In this document: in pieces, positions 8,048 through 17,013 of the stretch
Layout: each line of letters begins with the position of its first letter
How positions within the stretch are numbered: the first letter of the stretch is position 1
Origin: Pseudomonadales bacterium
Lineage (GTDB): Bacteria; Pseudomonadota; Gammaproteobacteria; Pseudomonadales; Azotimanducaceae
Direction: 5' to 3'
DNA length: 32,550 nt
Assembly (NCBI GenBank): GCA_030728785.1
Contig: JANQYP010000006.1
Span: forward strand, 1-32,550
Program-made: the position numbers and the translations under genes
Notes under the pieces: generated by a model
The model's database searches: none
What the model was told of the DNA's origin: nothing
What the model saw: only the letters and a program-made list of their open reading frames with translations

Positions 8048-8107
8048 GGGCACTTCTCATTTAGGCACTGCTCATGCAGGCACTCCTTATGCAGGCACTC
8101 AGCATGA
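8048..8107 (+). repeat. 15-bp tandem repeat, 4 degenerate copies, each late copy carrying an ATG
   Basis: Copies at 8048-8062, 8063-8077, 8078-8092 and 8093-8107 share the pattern AGGCACTNCTCATGC. Because AGG sits 8 bases before the ATG of each of the last three copies, each is a small ribosome-site-plus-start unit. The ATGs (8074, 8089, 8104) are all in frame with ybeY. Confidence 0.85.
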
Positions 8108-8634
8108 AGGCTAATGGCGAACCCGGCCCGGCACCCTGTCCGGCACCCTGTCCGGCACCCTGCCGAGTAGAAACCAACTGGTCTGTACCGCGCAGTCATT
8201 GGGCGCCGGCGGACAAGGACATCCAGCGCTGGGCAGATCTGGCCATTGCTGCAGGCCAGCCTGCAGACCCTCTACTGACCAGTACCCAGGGGCTCGAGAT
8301 CGCTTTGCTGCTGACCGACGCAGCCGCCATTCAACAACTCAACCGTGATTATCGGCAGCAGGACAAACCCACCAACGTCTTGTCTTTTCCTATGGGCAGT
8401 GCCATCGAAGATGACTGCCTGTTACTTGGCGATCTGGTGATGTGCCCTGCTGTTGTCGAGGCTGAAGCGCTGGCGCAGGGCAAACAGGTGACTGACCATT
8501 TTATGCACCTGGTGATTCATGGTGTCCTGCACCTGCTGGGTTATGACCACATTGATGCCGCCGATGCTGCCATCATGGAGGCAATGGAGATAGACCTGTT
8601 GGCGAGACTTAACGTCGGTAACCCCTACAGCTGA
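8074..8634 (+). CDS. ybeY: Endoribonuclease YbeY
   Basis: Metal-dependent endoribonuclease for 16S rRNA 3'-end processing and ribosome quality control. The zinc motif is HGVLHLLGYDH, with His149, His153 and His159 in the 186-residue reading; DKPTNVLSFP upstream is also a family signature. Usual length is about 150-160. The extra N-terminus comes from a PAPC-PAPC-PAPC stretch (residues 19-30) encoded by a 12-bp tandem repeat, and from the repeated start region before it. Three in-frame ATGs (8074, 8089, 8104) are each preceded by AGG at the same spacing; the true start cannot be chosen from sequence, and 8104 would give 176 residues. The N-terminal extension does not align with the family. It lies between its usual partners ybeZ and corC. 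Confidence 0.92.
   Translation: MQALLMQALSMKANGEPGPAPCPAPCPAPCRVETNWSVPRSHWAPADKDIQRWADLAIAAGQPADPLLTSTQGLEIALLLTDAAAIQQLNRDYRQQDKPTNVLSFPMGSAIEDDCLLLGDLVMCPAVVEAEALAQGKQVTDHFMHLVIHGVLHLLGYDHIDAADAAIMEAMEIDLLARLNVGNPYS
8128..8163 (+). repeat. 12-bp tandem repeat, 3 copies, coding for PAPC units in YbeY
   Basis: CCGGCACCCTGT occurs at 8128-8139 and 8140-8151 without change and at 8152-8163 with a last-base change. In frame it encodes three Pro-Ala-Pro-Cys units near the YbeY N-terminus. Confidence 0.9.
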
Positions 8635-8767
8635 TTATTTTTTTTATTGCATAACACCTGTATGTGCCAATCCCGGCAGTCACAGGCCAATACCAGTGAG
8701 ATGAGCGTAAAAAAGTGAGTAACCGCAAGATGCACACAAAGCCAATCTGTAAAGAGGGCAAGGGCAC

Positions 8768-9604
8768 ATGAGCGAGGAAGGATCGAGTAACGAGAAGAGC
8801 TGGCTGGAACGCCTTTCCATGGCGTTTACCGGTGAGCCCTCTTCTCGAGAAGAGTTGGTGGAATTACTCCGTTCGGCCCAGCAGCGTGATCTGCTGGATG
8901 CCGAGGTCTTAAGCATCATCGAAGGCGCGCTGATGGTGTCAGACATGCAGGCGCGGGAGATCATGATCCCCCGCTCGCAGGTGGCGGTGGTGCGGCTGGA
9001 TATGAAAACCGAAGAGCTGCTGCCGCTGGTGATTGAATCCGGGCACTCGCGGTTTCCGGTACTGGGTGATGGCCCGGATGATGTTGTCGGCATCCTGTTG
9101 GCGAAAGATCTGCTGCCCCTGGCCCTGGCGGACCGCCGCCAGAAGTTTAATCTGCGTGATATCCTGCGTTCCTGCACGGCGATTCCAGAGAGCAAGCGCC
9201 TGAATGTCCTGCTCCAGGAATTCCGCGCTACCCGTAACCACCTTGCGGTGGTTTACGACGAATATGGTGGTGTCTCGGGCATCGTCACCATTGAAGATGT
9301 GCTTGAACAGATTGTCGGTGATATTGAGGATGAGTTTGATTTTAACGATGAAGACTTTATCAAGGCCCATGCCAACGGTGTCTATACAGTAAAGGCACTG
9401 ACGCCTATTGAGGACTTTAATGGGTTTTTTGGCAGCAGTTTCAGTGAAGACGAGTTTGATACCATCGGCGGCATTGTCACCCAGAGTTTTGGCCATTTAC
9501 CAAAACGGGATGAGCGCGTCACCCTGGCGGGCTTTCAGTTTAAGGTCCTGAATGCAGATAACCGGCGCATCAAGTTACTGCAGCTCAAGCTTCTCGAGAA
9601 ATGA
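8768..9604 (+). CDS. corC: CorC/YbeX-type CBS-domain protein
   Basis: A 278-residue CorC/HlyC-family protein lacking membrane segments, with two CBS domains (about residues 66-125 and 132-190; DEYGGVSGIVTIEDVLEQIVGDI is the family hallmark) and a C-terminal CorC_HlyC transporter-associated domain (about 205-275). YbeX/CorC has been linked to Co/Mg efflux and, more recently, to ribosome metabolism, which suits its place beside ybeZ and ybeY. A strong purine-rich ribosome site (AGAGGGCAAGGG) lies just before the ATG. Its stop overlaps the lnt start by four bases (ATGA at 9601-9604), so the two are translationally coupled. The 133-bp gap before it holds a T-tract but no convincing terminator. 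Confidence 0.92.
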   Translation: MSEEGSSNEKSWLERLSMAFTGEPSSREELVELLRSAQQRDLLDAEVLSIIEGALMVSDMQAREIMIPRSQVAVVRLDMKTEELLPLVIESGHSRFPVLGDGPDDVVGILLAKDLLPLALADRRQKFNLRDILRSCTAIPESKRLNVLLQEFRATRNHLAVVYDEYGGVSGIVTIEDVLEQIVGDIEDEFDFNDEDFIKAHANGVYTVKALTPIEDFNGFFGSSFSEDEFDTIGGIVTQSFGHLPKRDERVTLAGFQFKVLNADNRRIKLLQLKLLEK

Positions 9605-11127
9605 TTCAGGTGCTGCAGCGGCCGTGGCTGGCAGCTTTGCTGGCGCTGCTGGCAGGTGCGCTTTTCCCCCTGGCACTGTCGCCATTTGACGACTGGCCAT
9701 GGGCCCTTGTCTCAATCCTGCTGCTGTACTGGCTGGTGCGCCAGGTCCCCCTGCGGCAGGGGCTGCTGCTGTTTTACCTGTATGGCGTTGGCCTGTATGG
9801 CGTTGGCGTCTCCTGGGTTTATGTCAGTATTCGCGATCACGGCGGCGCTTCAGTCTGGCTTGCCGGCGGCCTGGTATTGCTGTTTGTCCTGGCTCTGGCC
9901 TTGTTCCTGCTGTTGCAGGGTTATCTTTACCTGAGGTTTCTGCGGCGCTCGCTGTCAGGTTCCATCCTTGGCTTTGCCGCTGCCTGGGTCCTTCGTGAGT
10001 GGTTACTTACCTGGTTGTTCACCGGTTTCCCCTGGCTCTTTGCCGGTTACGGTTTTATGGACACCTGGCTGGCTGGCTACGGGCCGGTGCTGGGTGTGCT
10101 GGGTATTTCCTACTTGGCCATTCTCCAGGCTGGTCTGCTGGCCATGGGATTGGCCGCGCTGTGGCGTCGCCGGCTGCCACTGGCGGCTGGCGCAGGCGTG
10201 TTGCTGGCTGGTATCTGGCTGGGTGGCTGGTTGCTGGGCAATACCGCATTTGTCCAGCCGACGGGTGAATACCTGCAGGTCAGTGCCGTCCAGGGCAACA
10301 TCGACCAGGCCAGCAAATGGCGGCGGGCCATGGTGGGGCCCATCCTGCAGACCTATACCAATCTCAGTGCCGGTGAGTGGGGGCGTGACCTGATCGTCTG
10401 GCCAGAGGCCGCTATTACCCTTTTTCGCAGCGATGCTGAGAGTTTCCTGCAGCAGTTGGCCGCACGTGGCAAGGCCAGTGGCACGGCGCTAATCATGGGT
10501 ATTCCGGATCGTGATGCCGAGGGTCACTTTCTGAACTCTGCTATTGCCCTGGGTCAGGGTGAGGGCACCTATGTCAAGCGCCGGCTGGTGCCCTTTGGCG
10601 AGTATGTACCCCTTGAGTCAGTGTTGCGTGGCCTGATCCAGTTGTTTGACCTGCCTATGTCGCGAAACGTTTCCGGCGCCGCGACGCAGGCGCCGCTGTT
10701 GGTTGGTGAACATCGAATATCCATGTCCATTTGTTATGAGGTGGTCTATCCCGAACTGGTGCGCAAGACTGTTGAGCAGCCAGACCTGCTGGTGACCATC
10801 AGCAACGATACCTGGTTTGGTGCCTCCATAGGTCCCTGGCAGCATCTGCAGATGGCCCGCATGCGGGCCCTTGAAAACGGCCGTTATATGCTCCGCGCCA
10901 CCAACAATGGGGTGACTGCGGTGATTAATGAACAGGGCCACATAGTCGCGAGCCTGCCGCAATTTGAGCAGGCTGTATTACGCGCGCAGGTGCCCATCCT
11001 GGCAGGGATGACACCCTTCGCCCGCTATGGCCAGCTGGCGGTGCTGCTGCTGGTGCTGGGGGCAACCGCCGCAGGGCTGCTGTGGCCGTTGATCTTACCG
11101 AATGTATCCAGGCCTGTGATCAGGTAG
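9601..11127 (+). CDS. lnt: Apolipoprotein N-acyltransferase
   Basis: A 508-residue inner-membrane enzyme that adds the third acyl chain to the N-terminal cysteine of lipoproteins. The first 215 residues contain the expected run of hydrophobic membrane segments; the rest is a periplasmic nitrilase-like domain with one last membrane segment near 478-500. The catalytic triad is visible: Glu269 (WPEAA), Lys326 (YVKRRLVPFGEY) and Cys378 (SICYE). Lys326 and Cys378 have the same spacing as Lys335 and Cys387 of E. coli. A perfect 15-bp duplication (9778-9807) gives LYGVG twice at residues 60-69, in a membrane segment. It overlaps corC by four bases. Confidence 0.95.
   Translation: MIQVLQRPWLAALLALLAGALFPLALSPFDDWPWALVSILLLYWLVRQVPLRQGLLLFYLYGVGLYGVGVSWVYVSIRDHGGASVWLAGGLVLLFVLALALFLLLQGYLYLRFLRRSLSGSILGFAAAWVLREWLLTWLFTGFPWLFAGYGFMDTWLAGYGPVLGVLGISYLAILQAGLLAMGLAALWRRRLPLAAGAGVLLAGIWLGGWLLGNTAFVQPTGEYLQVSAVQGNIDQASKWRRAMVGPILQTYTNLSAGEWGRDLIVWPEAAITLFRSDAESFLQQLAARGKASGTALIMGIPDRDAEGHFLNSAIALGQGEGTYVKRRLVPFGEYVPLESVLRGLIQLFDLPMSRNVSGAATQAPLLVGEHRISMSICYEVVYPELVRKTVEQPDLLVTISNDTWFGASIGPWQHLQMARMRALENGRYMLRATNNGVTAVINEQGHIVASLPQFEQAVLRAQVPILAGMTPFARYGQLAVLLLVLGATAAGLLWPLILPNVSRPVIR
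9778..9807 (+). repeat. Perfect 15-bp tandem duplication inside lnt
   Basis: CTGTATGGCGTTGGC occurs twice head to tail (9778-9792, 9793-9807) and encodes LYGVG-LYGVG in the second membrane region of Lnt. It keeps the reading frame. Confidence 0.9.
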
Positions 11128-11190
11128 AATCTCGGCTTTTCGCAGTTACCTACTCTTTTTGAAGGCAAGGATTAAGGTTGTAAGCAGACC

Positions 11191-13698
11191 ATGAGCAAGC
11201 AAGACGAAGTTAAGACCCAGGCCACCAATGCCTATGATCACCGCGCTGCGGAGCGCGAAGTGCAGCAGCGCTGGGCTGCCAATGGCACCTTTGTGGCCAC
11301 GGAAAACAGCGACAAGCCAAAATTTTATTGTTTGTCCATGTTTCCCTATCCCAGCGGCCAGCTGCACATGGGGCATGTGCGCAACTATACCCTGGGTGAT
11401 GTCATAGGCCGTTTTCAGCGCCTGCAGGGCAAAAATGTCCTGCAACCCATGGGTTGGGATGCATTTGGCATGCCGGCGGAAAATGCTGCCATTAAACACA
11501 ATGTGCCACCCATGAAGTGGACCCGGGAAAACATTGCCTACATGAAGCGCCAGCTGCAGGCCCTGGGTTTTGCCTATGACTGGAGCCGTGAGCTGGCTAC
11601 CTGCGAGCCAGAATATTACCGCTGGGAGCAGTGGTTTTTTACCCAGATGTTCCGGCGCGGCCTGGTCTATAAAAAAGCGGCCATGGTCAACTGGGACCCC
11701 GTTGACCAGACCGTGCTTGCCAACGAGCAGGTGATTGACGGCCGTGGTTGGCGCTCGAACGCGCCAGTGGAGCGCCGTGAGCTGGCCCAGTGGTTCCTGA
11801 AGATTACCGACTATGCTCAGGAATTACTGGATTGCCTGGATAGCCTCGATGGCTGGCCAGAAAAAATCAAAACCATGCAGCGCAACTGGATAGGCCGCTC
11901 TGAAGGTGTGCAGGTGACCTTTCCGTTACCCGCGGGCCAGGCTTATGTGGCTGACAACCTGACGGTATACACCACGCGCCCCGACACTCTGATGGGTGTC
12001 ACCTATCTTGCGGTTGCGGCCCAGCACCCATTGGCCCTGGCCGCCGCGGCGACAAATCCGGCGCTGCAGGTATTTCTGGATGAGTGTAATCTGGGCAAGG
12101 TTGCGGAAGCGGACATGGCAAAGATGGAGAAACGTGGTGCGCCGACGGGCCTGGTTGCCACCCATCCCCTGACCGGTGCCGCCATTCCGGTCTGGGTTGC
12201 CAATTTTGTGCTCATGGAATACGGCTCCGGTGCCGTGATGGCGGTACCAGGCCATGACCAGCGGGACTGGGAGTTCGCCCGTAAATATGCCCTGCCCATA
12301 GTCCAGGTAGTGGCCCCGGCCCCCGGTAGCAACGCAGTCTGTGATCTGGCCGAACAGGCCTTTGTGTCCAAGCAGGGTGTCTGCGTCAACTCCGCTGAGT
12401 TTGACCAGCTGGATTGCCAGCAGGCGTTTAATGCCGTGGCTGATGCCCTGATTGCCAAGGGTCTGGGGGAGCGCCAGGTGAACTTCCGCCTGCGTGACTG
12501 GGGCGTCTCTCGGCAACGTTACTGGGGTTGTCCCATTCCCATTATCAACTGTGGCCAGTGCGGACCAGTGCCTGTCCCAGAGGCTGATTTGCCCGTTGTC
12601 CTGCCGACGGATATTGTCTTTGAAGGCATCGGCTCGCCCCTGAAAAAAATGCCCGAATGGTATCAGGTACCCTGTCCCCAGTGTGGTGCTGCCGCCGAGC
12701 GTGAGACAGATACCTTTGATACCTTTATGGAGTCGTCCTGGTACTACACGCGCTTTGCTGCCAGCAAATGCGAGGATGCCATGCTTGACGAGCGTGCCAA
12801 ATACTGGGGCCAGGTTGACCACTATGTCGGTGGTGAGGAACATGCCATTCTGCACCTGCTGTATGCGCGGTTTTTTTACAAGGTCATGCGCGATTTTGAT
12901 CTGGTGGATGGTGATGAGCCCTTCAACAAGCTGTTGTCTCTGGGTATGGTCTTAAAAGACGGTGCCAAGATGTCCAAGTCTGCTGGTGATGCCGGCGACC
13001 CGCAACACCTGATGGATAAACACGGGGCGGATGCCGTGCGTATGGCCATGATGTTTGCTGCACCACCGGAACATTCTTTTGAGTGGTCAGAGCATGGTGT
13101 TGAATCTGCGGAACGCTGGTTACGCACACGGTTGTGGAACAGTGTTGAGGTGCATGTGACCGGCGGCAAGGTACCGGCGCTTGATGTTGCAAGCCTTAAT
13201 CCTGCGCAGAAAGATTTGCGCCGGGTTGTCCATGAGACCATTGCCAAGGCTGATGATGACTATGGCCGGCGCCTGACGTTTAACACGGTGGTGGCCGCCG
13301 TGATGGGCTTGATGAATGAGGTCAACCGGTTTACGGACGAATCCCCCCAGGGGCGGGCAGTGGTGCGCGAGGCCCTGCGCGCAGCCGTGCTGATTATGGC
13401 GCCCATCACCCCCCATATTTCTGAGTTGCTCTGGCAGCGTCTCACGGGTGAGTCTTTTGATAAGGCCCGTTGGCTGGCGGTAGATGAGGCTGCGCTGGAA
13501 AAATCCAGTATTGAGATGGTTGTGCAGGTCAACGGCAAGCTGCGCAGTAAGTTCCAGGCGAATGTGGATATGCCCAAAGAACTGGTGGAAGCCCAAGCCC
13601 GGCAAGACGAGAATGTGGTGCGTTTCCTCGAAGGTATGACAATTCGCAAGGTCGTGCATGTGCCGAACAAACTGATTAACTTTGTGGTCTCGCAGTGA
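11191..13698 (+). CDS. leuS: Leucyl-tRNA synthetase
   Basis: An 835-residue class I aminoacyl-tRNA synthetase that charges tRNA-Leu. The HIGH-type motif is HMGH at 59-62 ([18 protein letters not shown]), and KMSKS is at 593-597. The CP1 editing domain is present, with the TTRPDT threonine-rich motif at 261-266 and [10 protein letters not shown] near 355. A CxxC-type zinc-ribbon pair (CGQCG and CPQCG, around residues 455-500) lies in the leucine-specific region. Length is close to the family norm of about 860. The start is an ATG with purines (AAGG...AAG) upstream. The stop overlaps the GTG start of lptE, so the genes are coupled. Confidence 0.97.
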   Translation: MSKQDEVKTQATNAYDHRAAEREVQQRWAANGTFVATENSDKPKFYCLSMFPYPSGQLHMGHVRNYTLGDVIGRFQRLQGKNVLQPMGWDAFGMPAENAAIKHNVPPMKWTRENIAYMKRQLQALGFAYDWSRELATCEPEYYRWEQWFFTQMFRRGLVYKKAAMVNWDPVDQTVLANEQVIDGRGWRSNAPVERRELAQWFLKITDYAQELLDCLDSLDGWPEKIKTMQRNWIGRSEGVQVTFPLPAGQAYVADNLTVYTTRPDTLMGVTYLAVAAQHPLALAAAATNPALQVFLDECNLGKVAEADMAKMEKRGAPTGLVATHPLTGAAIPVWVANFVLMEYGSGAVMAVPGHDQRDWEFARKYALPIVQVVAPAPGSNAVCDLAEQAFVSKQGVCVNSAEFDQLDCQQAFNAVADALIAKGLGERQVNFRLRDWGVSRQRYWGCPIPIINCGQCGPVPVPEADLPVVLPTDIVFEGIGSPLKKMPEWYQVPCPQCGAAAERETDTFDTFMESSWYYTRFAASKCEDAMLDERAKYWGQVDHYVGGEEHAILHLLYARFFYKVMRDFDLVDGDEPFNKLLSLGMVLKDGAKMSKSAGDAGDPQHLMDKHGADAVRMAMMFAAPPEHSFEWSEHGVESAERWLRTRLWNSVEVHVTGGKVPALDVASLNPAQKDLRRVVHETIAKADDDYGRRLTFNTVVAAVMGLMNEVNRFTDESPQGRAVVREALRAAVLIMAPITPHISELLWQRLTGESFDKARWLAVDEAALEKSSIEMVVQVNGKLRSKFQANVDMPKELVEAQARQDENVVRFLEGMTIRKVVHVPNKLINFVVSQ

Positions 13699-14252
13699 TC
13701 CCAGATCGCTCTCGGCAAGCTGCGGGCAGCCAATCCGCAAGCTGCTGGCGCACCGCTTATCGCGGCCTCTGGCTTGCTGGCCTGGTATGGTTGCTGGCCG
13801 GTTGCGGCTTGCAACTGCGCGGCAGCGGTGAATCAGCAGGCCAGTTGCAGGCACTGGATGTCAGTGCGACCAATGCCTATGGTCAGTTGGTGCGGGTGAT
13901 GCGCCAGACACTGGCGAGCCGAGGGGTGGTTGTGGATCCGGCGGATGGCGCAGCCTACCAGTTACAGTTACTGGGTGAGCGCGCCATTCGGCGCGCAGTA
14001 TCAACCACCAGCCAGATCAGTGTTGCCGAATATGTGCTGCGGCTGGAGGTGGACTTTGAATTGTTTGACCAAGCTGGTGCGTCAATCATGCCCCTGAGTA
14101 CCATCAGTGCCGAGCGAATTTACAGCTTCGACCGAAGTAATTTTGGTGGCAGCAGTGAGGAAGAGGTGCTGCTCAACCAGGAAATGCAGGTGGACATAGT
14201 GCAGCAGATTATTCGTCGTGCCGAAGTGGCCGTGGCTCGCAGTCGGCCATGA
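13695..14252 (+). CDS. lptE: LPS-assembly lipoprotein LptE
   Basis: A 185-residue outer-membrane lipoprotein that plugs the LptD barrel and is needed for LPS export. The start is a GTG overlapping the leuS stop (GTGA at 13695-13698). A positively charged N-region of about 22 residues is followed by a hydrophobic core and a lipobox LAGC, with Cys37 as the lipidated residue. The mature N-terminus GLQLRGSG matches the G-F/L-x-L-R-G motif of the family. The middle has alternating beta and helix segments as expected for LptE. The N-region is longer than usual but no other start codon is in frame before the lipobox. Its stop overlaps the holA ATG by four bases. Confidence 0.92.
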   Translation: MIPDRSRQAAGSQSASCWRTAYRGLWLAGLVWLLAGCGLQLRGSGESAGQLQALDVSATNAYGQLVRVMRQTLASRGVVVDPADGAAYQLQLLGERAIRRAVSTTSQISVAEYVLRLEVDFELFDQAGASIMPLSTISAERIYSFDRSNFGGSSEEEVLLNQEMQVDIVQQIIRRAEVAVARSRP

Positions 14253-15274
14253 AGGTCTATCCTGAAAAACTGGGCAGTCGCCTCAAACAAGGTACTGACC
14301 GGCTGTTTATTGTTTCCGGCGACGAGCCTTTGCTGATCCAGGAAAGCTGTGACCTGATCCGCGCTGAGTTGCGCCGGGCCGGCTTCAGTGAGCGCCAGGT
14401 TTTTCATGTGGTAAAAGGCTTTGACTGGCAACAGGTGTTATTTAACGCCAACAGCATGAGCCTGTTTGCCGAGCAGAAGTTGCTCGAGATTCGTTGTTCG
14501 AGTAAGCCTGACAAGGAAGCCATGGAAGTACTGAAGGCCCTGGCCGGTGATATGCCGCAGGACACGGCCATGCTGCTGATCCTGCCGAAGATTGACAAGA
14601 AGGTTGAGAGCGCGGCCTGGTTTAAGGCCCTCGACCAGGCGGGTGTACATGTGGCTATCTGGCCCGTCACGGTTGAGCAATTACCCAAGTGGATTGCGGC
14701 GCGATTCCAGGCGGCGGGCCTCAGGCCCAGCGCTGATGCTGTGACCGCCATGGTTGATCTGGTAGAAGGCAACCTGTTAGCCGCCATGCAGGAGATTGAA
14801 CGGCTGAAACTTGTTGTTGAAGGCGACACGGTGGATGTCGGGCAGGTGCTCGATGGTGTCGGGGACAGTGCCCGCTATAACGTGTTTTCCCTGATTGATG
14901 CCGCAGTGGGGCAGGACCCGGTGCGCACCCTGAAGGTTATCCAGGGACTGCGCGTGGAAGGTGCCGAGATTTTTTTTATTGTTCTGATGCTCGGCCGCGA
15001 ACTGCGCACCCTGGTGAATATTGCCACCGCTTTGGAGCAAGGTGAGAAACTGGATGCCGCCATGCAGAAATATTATGTTTTTGCCAATCGCCGTTCCTTG
15101 GTAGGCGCCTGCCTGCGCGCCAGGTCAAGGCTGCAGCTGGAGTCGGTGCAGCAGCAGGTGAGCCAGCTCGACAAACTCTTCAAGGGTATTGGTACCGGCA
15201 ATCCCTGGGATCTGTTGACCACCCTGTTGTTGCGCCTGGCGGGCAAGCCCGTCATAGCTAATCGAGCTGCCTGA
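14249..15274 (+). CDS. holA: DNA polymerase III delta subunit
   Basis: A 341-residue delta subunit of the clamp loader, the part that opens the beta clamp. The N-terminus ([20 protein letters not shown] then IVSGDEPLLIQESCDLIR) is typical, as is the Q-x-L-F-N-A-N-S-M-S-L-F-A-E-Q-K segment around residues 61-76 that contacts the clamp. As expected for delta, there is no functional Walker A motif. Length matches the family norm (about 340). Its ATG overlaps the lptE stop. The order leuS-lptE-holA is widely conserved in gammaproteobacteria. It converges with the next gene, with only 22 bp between the two stops and no clear terminator. Confidence 0.95.
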   Translation: MKVYPEKLGSRLKQGTDRLFIVSGDEPLLIQESCDLIRAELRRAGFSERQVFHVVKGFDWQQVLFNANSMSLFAEQKLLEIRCSSKPDKEAMEVLKALAGDMPQDTAMLLILPKIDKKVESAAWFKALDQAGVHVAIWPVTVEQLPKWIAARFQAAGLRPSADAVTAMVDLVEGNLLAAMQEIERLKLVVEGDTVDVGQVLDGVGDSARYNVFSLIDAAVGQDPVRTLKVIQGLRVEGAEIFFIVLMLGRELRTLVNIATALEQGEKLDAAMQKYYVFANRRSLVGACLRARSRLQLESVQQQVSQLDKLFKGIGTGNPWDLLTTLLLRLAGKPVIANRAA

Positions 15275-15296
15275 CGCGCCTAAGTCCGACCGGTTT

Positions 15297-15845
15297 CTAG
15301 TTGACGTGGGTCTCAGCCTCGGCGCCCTGTTGGACCAAGCGCAGGGTTTTGCCGTCTGTCTCAATAATAGTGATGGAGCCGTTGTCCGGCCGACACACCA
15401 GGACACGATCGTCGCCGGTGGCGGCGCCAACGGCGGCGTTGATGGCGACATAATGGGAAAAGATGGCCGTGTCCTGGTTGATAGCAAGCATGCAGTCCAC
15501 CAGCGCTTGTTGCCAGTGGCGTAATGCCTGGTCCTGATCCTGCCAGTTGCCCGCCATAACCTCTCGTAGCCAGGGTCCGCGAGCCGCCAGGGACAACCCG
15601 GGTGACGGGATTTCGGCAAACCGGTGCTCCACCATAATGTCCTGGCCGGTGCTGGCTACCAGTGCCTGGGCCGTCTCCCGAGCCCGCCGCAGCGGGCTGG
15701 TGCGCAGGGCCAGGGGCAGGTGCCGGGCCAATTCAGTGCAGGCGGTCGCTGCCTGTTTAACGCCAAGGGCGTCAAGACCAGGGTCCAGTTCATCCGTAAA
15801 GGAGCCGGCAGCCCTGCCGTGTCGAATGATGTAGATAAGGGCCAT
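15297..15845 (-). CDS. Histidine phosphatase family protein (SixA-like)
   Basis: A 182-residue member of the histidine phosphatase (phosphoglycerate mutase-like) superfamily. The RHG motif is at residues 8-10, with His9 as the phospho-acceptor; Arg53 (SPLRRA), Glu78 (FAEIPSP) and His131 (FSHYVAIN) fill the other phosphate-pocket roles. The short length with no cap domain resembles SixA, which removes phosphate from phosphohistidine signalling domains, but a general small-molecule phosphatase is equally possible. A GAGGAA ribosome site lies 6 bases before the ATG, and a TATAAT box lies 24 bases before it. It is a single gene facing away from cobS. Confidence 0.85.
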   Translation of the reverse strand: MALIYIIRHGRAAGSFTDELDPGLDALGVKQAATACTELARHLPLALRTSPLRRARETAQALVASTGQDIMVEHRFAEIPSPGLSLAARGPWLREVMAGNWQDQDQALRHWQQALVDCMLAINQDTAIFSHYVAINAAVGAATGDDRVLVCRPDNGSITIIETDGKTLRLVQQGAEAETHVN

Positions 15846-15851
15846 GGGCAG

Positions 15852-15874
15852 TTCCTCAAAAAGTCAAAATTATA
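15852..15874 (-). promoter_or_regulatory. TATAAT -10 box and ribosome site of the histidine phosphatase gene
   Basis: Read leftward, TATAAT occupies 15874-15869 and GAGGAA 15857-15852, followed by the ATG at 15845. A transcription start near 15862 would leave a leader under 20 bases. No convincing -35 is seen at 17 bases upstream. Confidence 0.4.
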
Positions 15875-15995
15875 GTCCCCGACGGCCTGCCAGGTCGAAT
15901 TGCCAGCGTTGGTATTTTGCGCAGTTTACAGATATCCTTTGGCTCCCGCCTGGCACTGGCCGAGGATCATTCACTGGAAATAGGCATTTGTAGTC

Positions 15996-16976
15996 ATGAC
16001 AGCAAAAGGTAACGCCCTCGAGGGCAACGGTATTCCTGATATATTTGTTGATGTCCGCGAGACCTTTGGTCTTGATATCGATTTGAAAGTACCGGCATTC
16101 TCCCGCAAGAGTGATCATGTGCCACAGATAGATCCAACCTATCTGTTTAATTATGAAACGACCCTGGCGATCCTCGCCGGTTTTGGGCATAACCGCCGGG
16201 TGATGATCCAGGGCTATCATGGCACGGGTAAGTCCACCCACGTCGAACAGGTCGCCGCGCGGCTCAACTGGCCCTGCATCCGTATTAACCTCGACAGTCA
16301 CGTCAGCCGTATTGACCTAGTGGGTAAAGACGCCATTGTCCTCAAGGACGGCAAGCAGATTACTGAATTCAGGGAGGGTCTGTTGCCGTGGGCGTTGCAG
16401 CGTGCCTGCGCGCTGGTGTTCGATGAGTATGACGCAGGTCGTCCGGACGTCATGTTTGTCATTCAGCGGGTGCTGGAAGTTGAGGGTAAGCTGACATTAC
16501 TCGACCAGAGCAAGGTAATCAGTCCGCACCCCTCATTCCGTATGTTTGCTACTACCAACACCATTGGCCTGGGTGACCCTTCCGGCTTGTATCACGGTAC
16601 ACAACAGATTAACCAGGGCCAGATGGACCGTTGGAATATTGTCACCACCCTGAACTACCTGTCCCATGAAAAAGAAACAGATATTGTCAGTGCCAAGCTG
16701 CCTGACATAGAGCGTAAGCGGTTGGCAAACATGGTGTCCGTTGCCGAGCTGACTCGCCAGGGTTTCGTTAACGGTGATATTTCTATCGTCATGTCGCCTC
16801 GAACGGTCATCATGTGGGCAGAAAACGCCCGTATCTTTCACGATTATGGCTTTGCCTTCCGTCTGACATTCCTCAACAAGTGTGATGAGACTGAGCGGTC
16901 CATTGTCGCTGAGTATTACCAGCGCTGCATGGGTGAAGAACTGCCGGAATCAGCCTCCCGACTAGTCCTCGGTTAG
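15996..16976 (+). CDS. cobS: CobS-type AAA+ subunit of cobaltochelatase
   Basis: A 326-residue AAA+ ATPase closely resembling CobS, which with CobT forms the chaperone motor that drives cobalt insertion by CobN into hydrogenobyrinate diamide. Landmarks: [19 protein letters not shown], Walker [10 protein letters not shown] at 73-81, the CobS-typical [20 protein letters not shown] segment, Walker B ALVFDE at 139-144, and a sensor-like [20 protein letters not shown]. Length equals the family norm (about 330). It starts with an ATG, 150 bp from the divergent phosphatase gene, and precedes cobT by 37 bp. No cobN or other corrin gene is in the window, so the clients are either elsewhere or different. 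Confidence 0.92.
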   Translation: MTAKGNALEGNGIPDIFVDVRETFGLDIDLKVPAFSRKSDHVPQIDPTYLFNYETTLAILAGFGHNRRVMIQGYHGTGKSTHVEQVAARLNWPCIRINLDSHVSRIDLVGKDAIVLKDGKQITEFREGLLPWALQRACALVFDEYDAGRPDVMFVIQRVLEVEGKLTLLDQSKVISPHPSFRMFATTNTIGLGDPSGLYHGTQQINQGQMDRWNIVTTLNYLSHEKETDIVSAKLPDIERKRLANMVSVAELTRQGFVNGDISIVMSPRTVIMWAENARIFHDYGFAFRLTFLNKCDETERSIVAEYYQRCMGEELPESASRLVLG

Positions 16977-17002
16977 ACCCAGTACCGCGATACTGTCGCG
17001 AT

Positions 17003-17008
17003 GGAGGA
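17003..17008 (+). promoter_or_regulatory. Strong ribosome site that decides the TTG start of cobT
   Basis: GGAGGA ends five bases before a TTG at 17014. The ATG at 17001 just upstream is in another frame, so the TTG is the best cobT start. Confidence 0.7.
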
Positions 17009-17013
17009 AGACC

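Noticed and set aside
8036-8106. Small frame starting at ATGA overlap with the ybeZ stop (MTSPGHFSFRHCSC...)
   Set aside because: It is made of the 15-bp repeat read in another frame and ends after 23 codons at the ybeY start; no sign of being a gene.
8635-8662. Intrinsic terminator after ybeY
   Set aside because: There is a run of eight T, but no stable stem directly before it.
11926-12855. 309-residue minus-strand open frame
   Set aside because: It lies wholly inside leuS, an unmistakable gene, and its residue make-up is that of an antisense shadow in GC-rich DNA.
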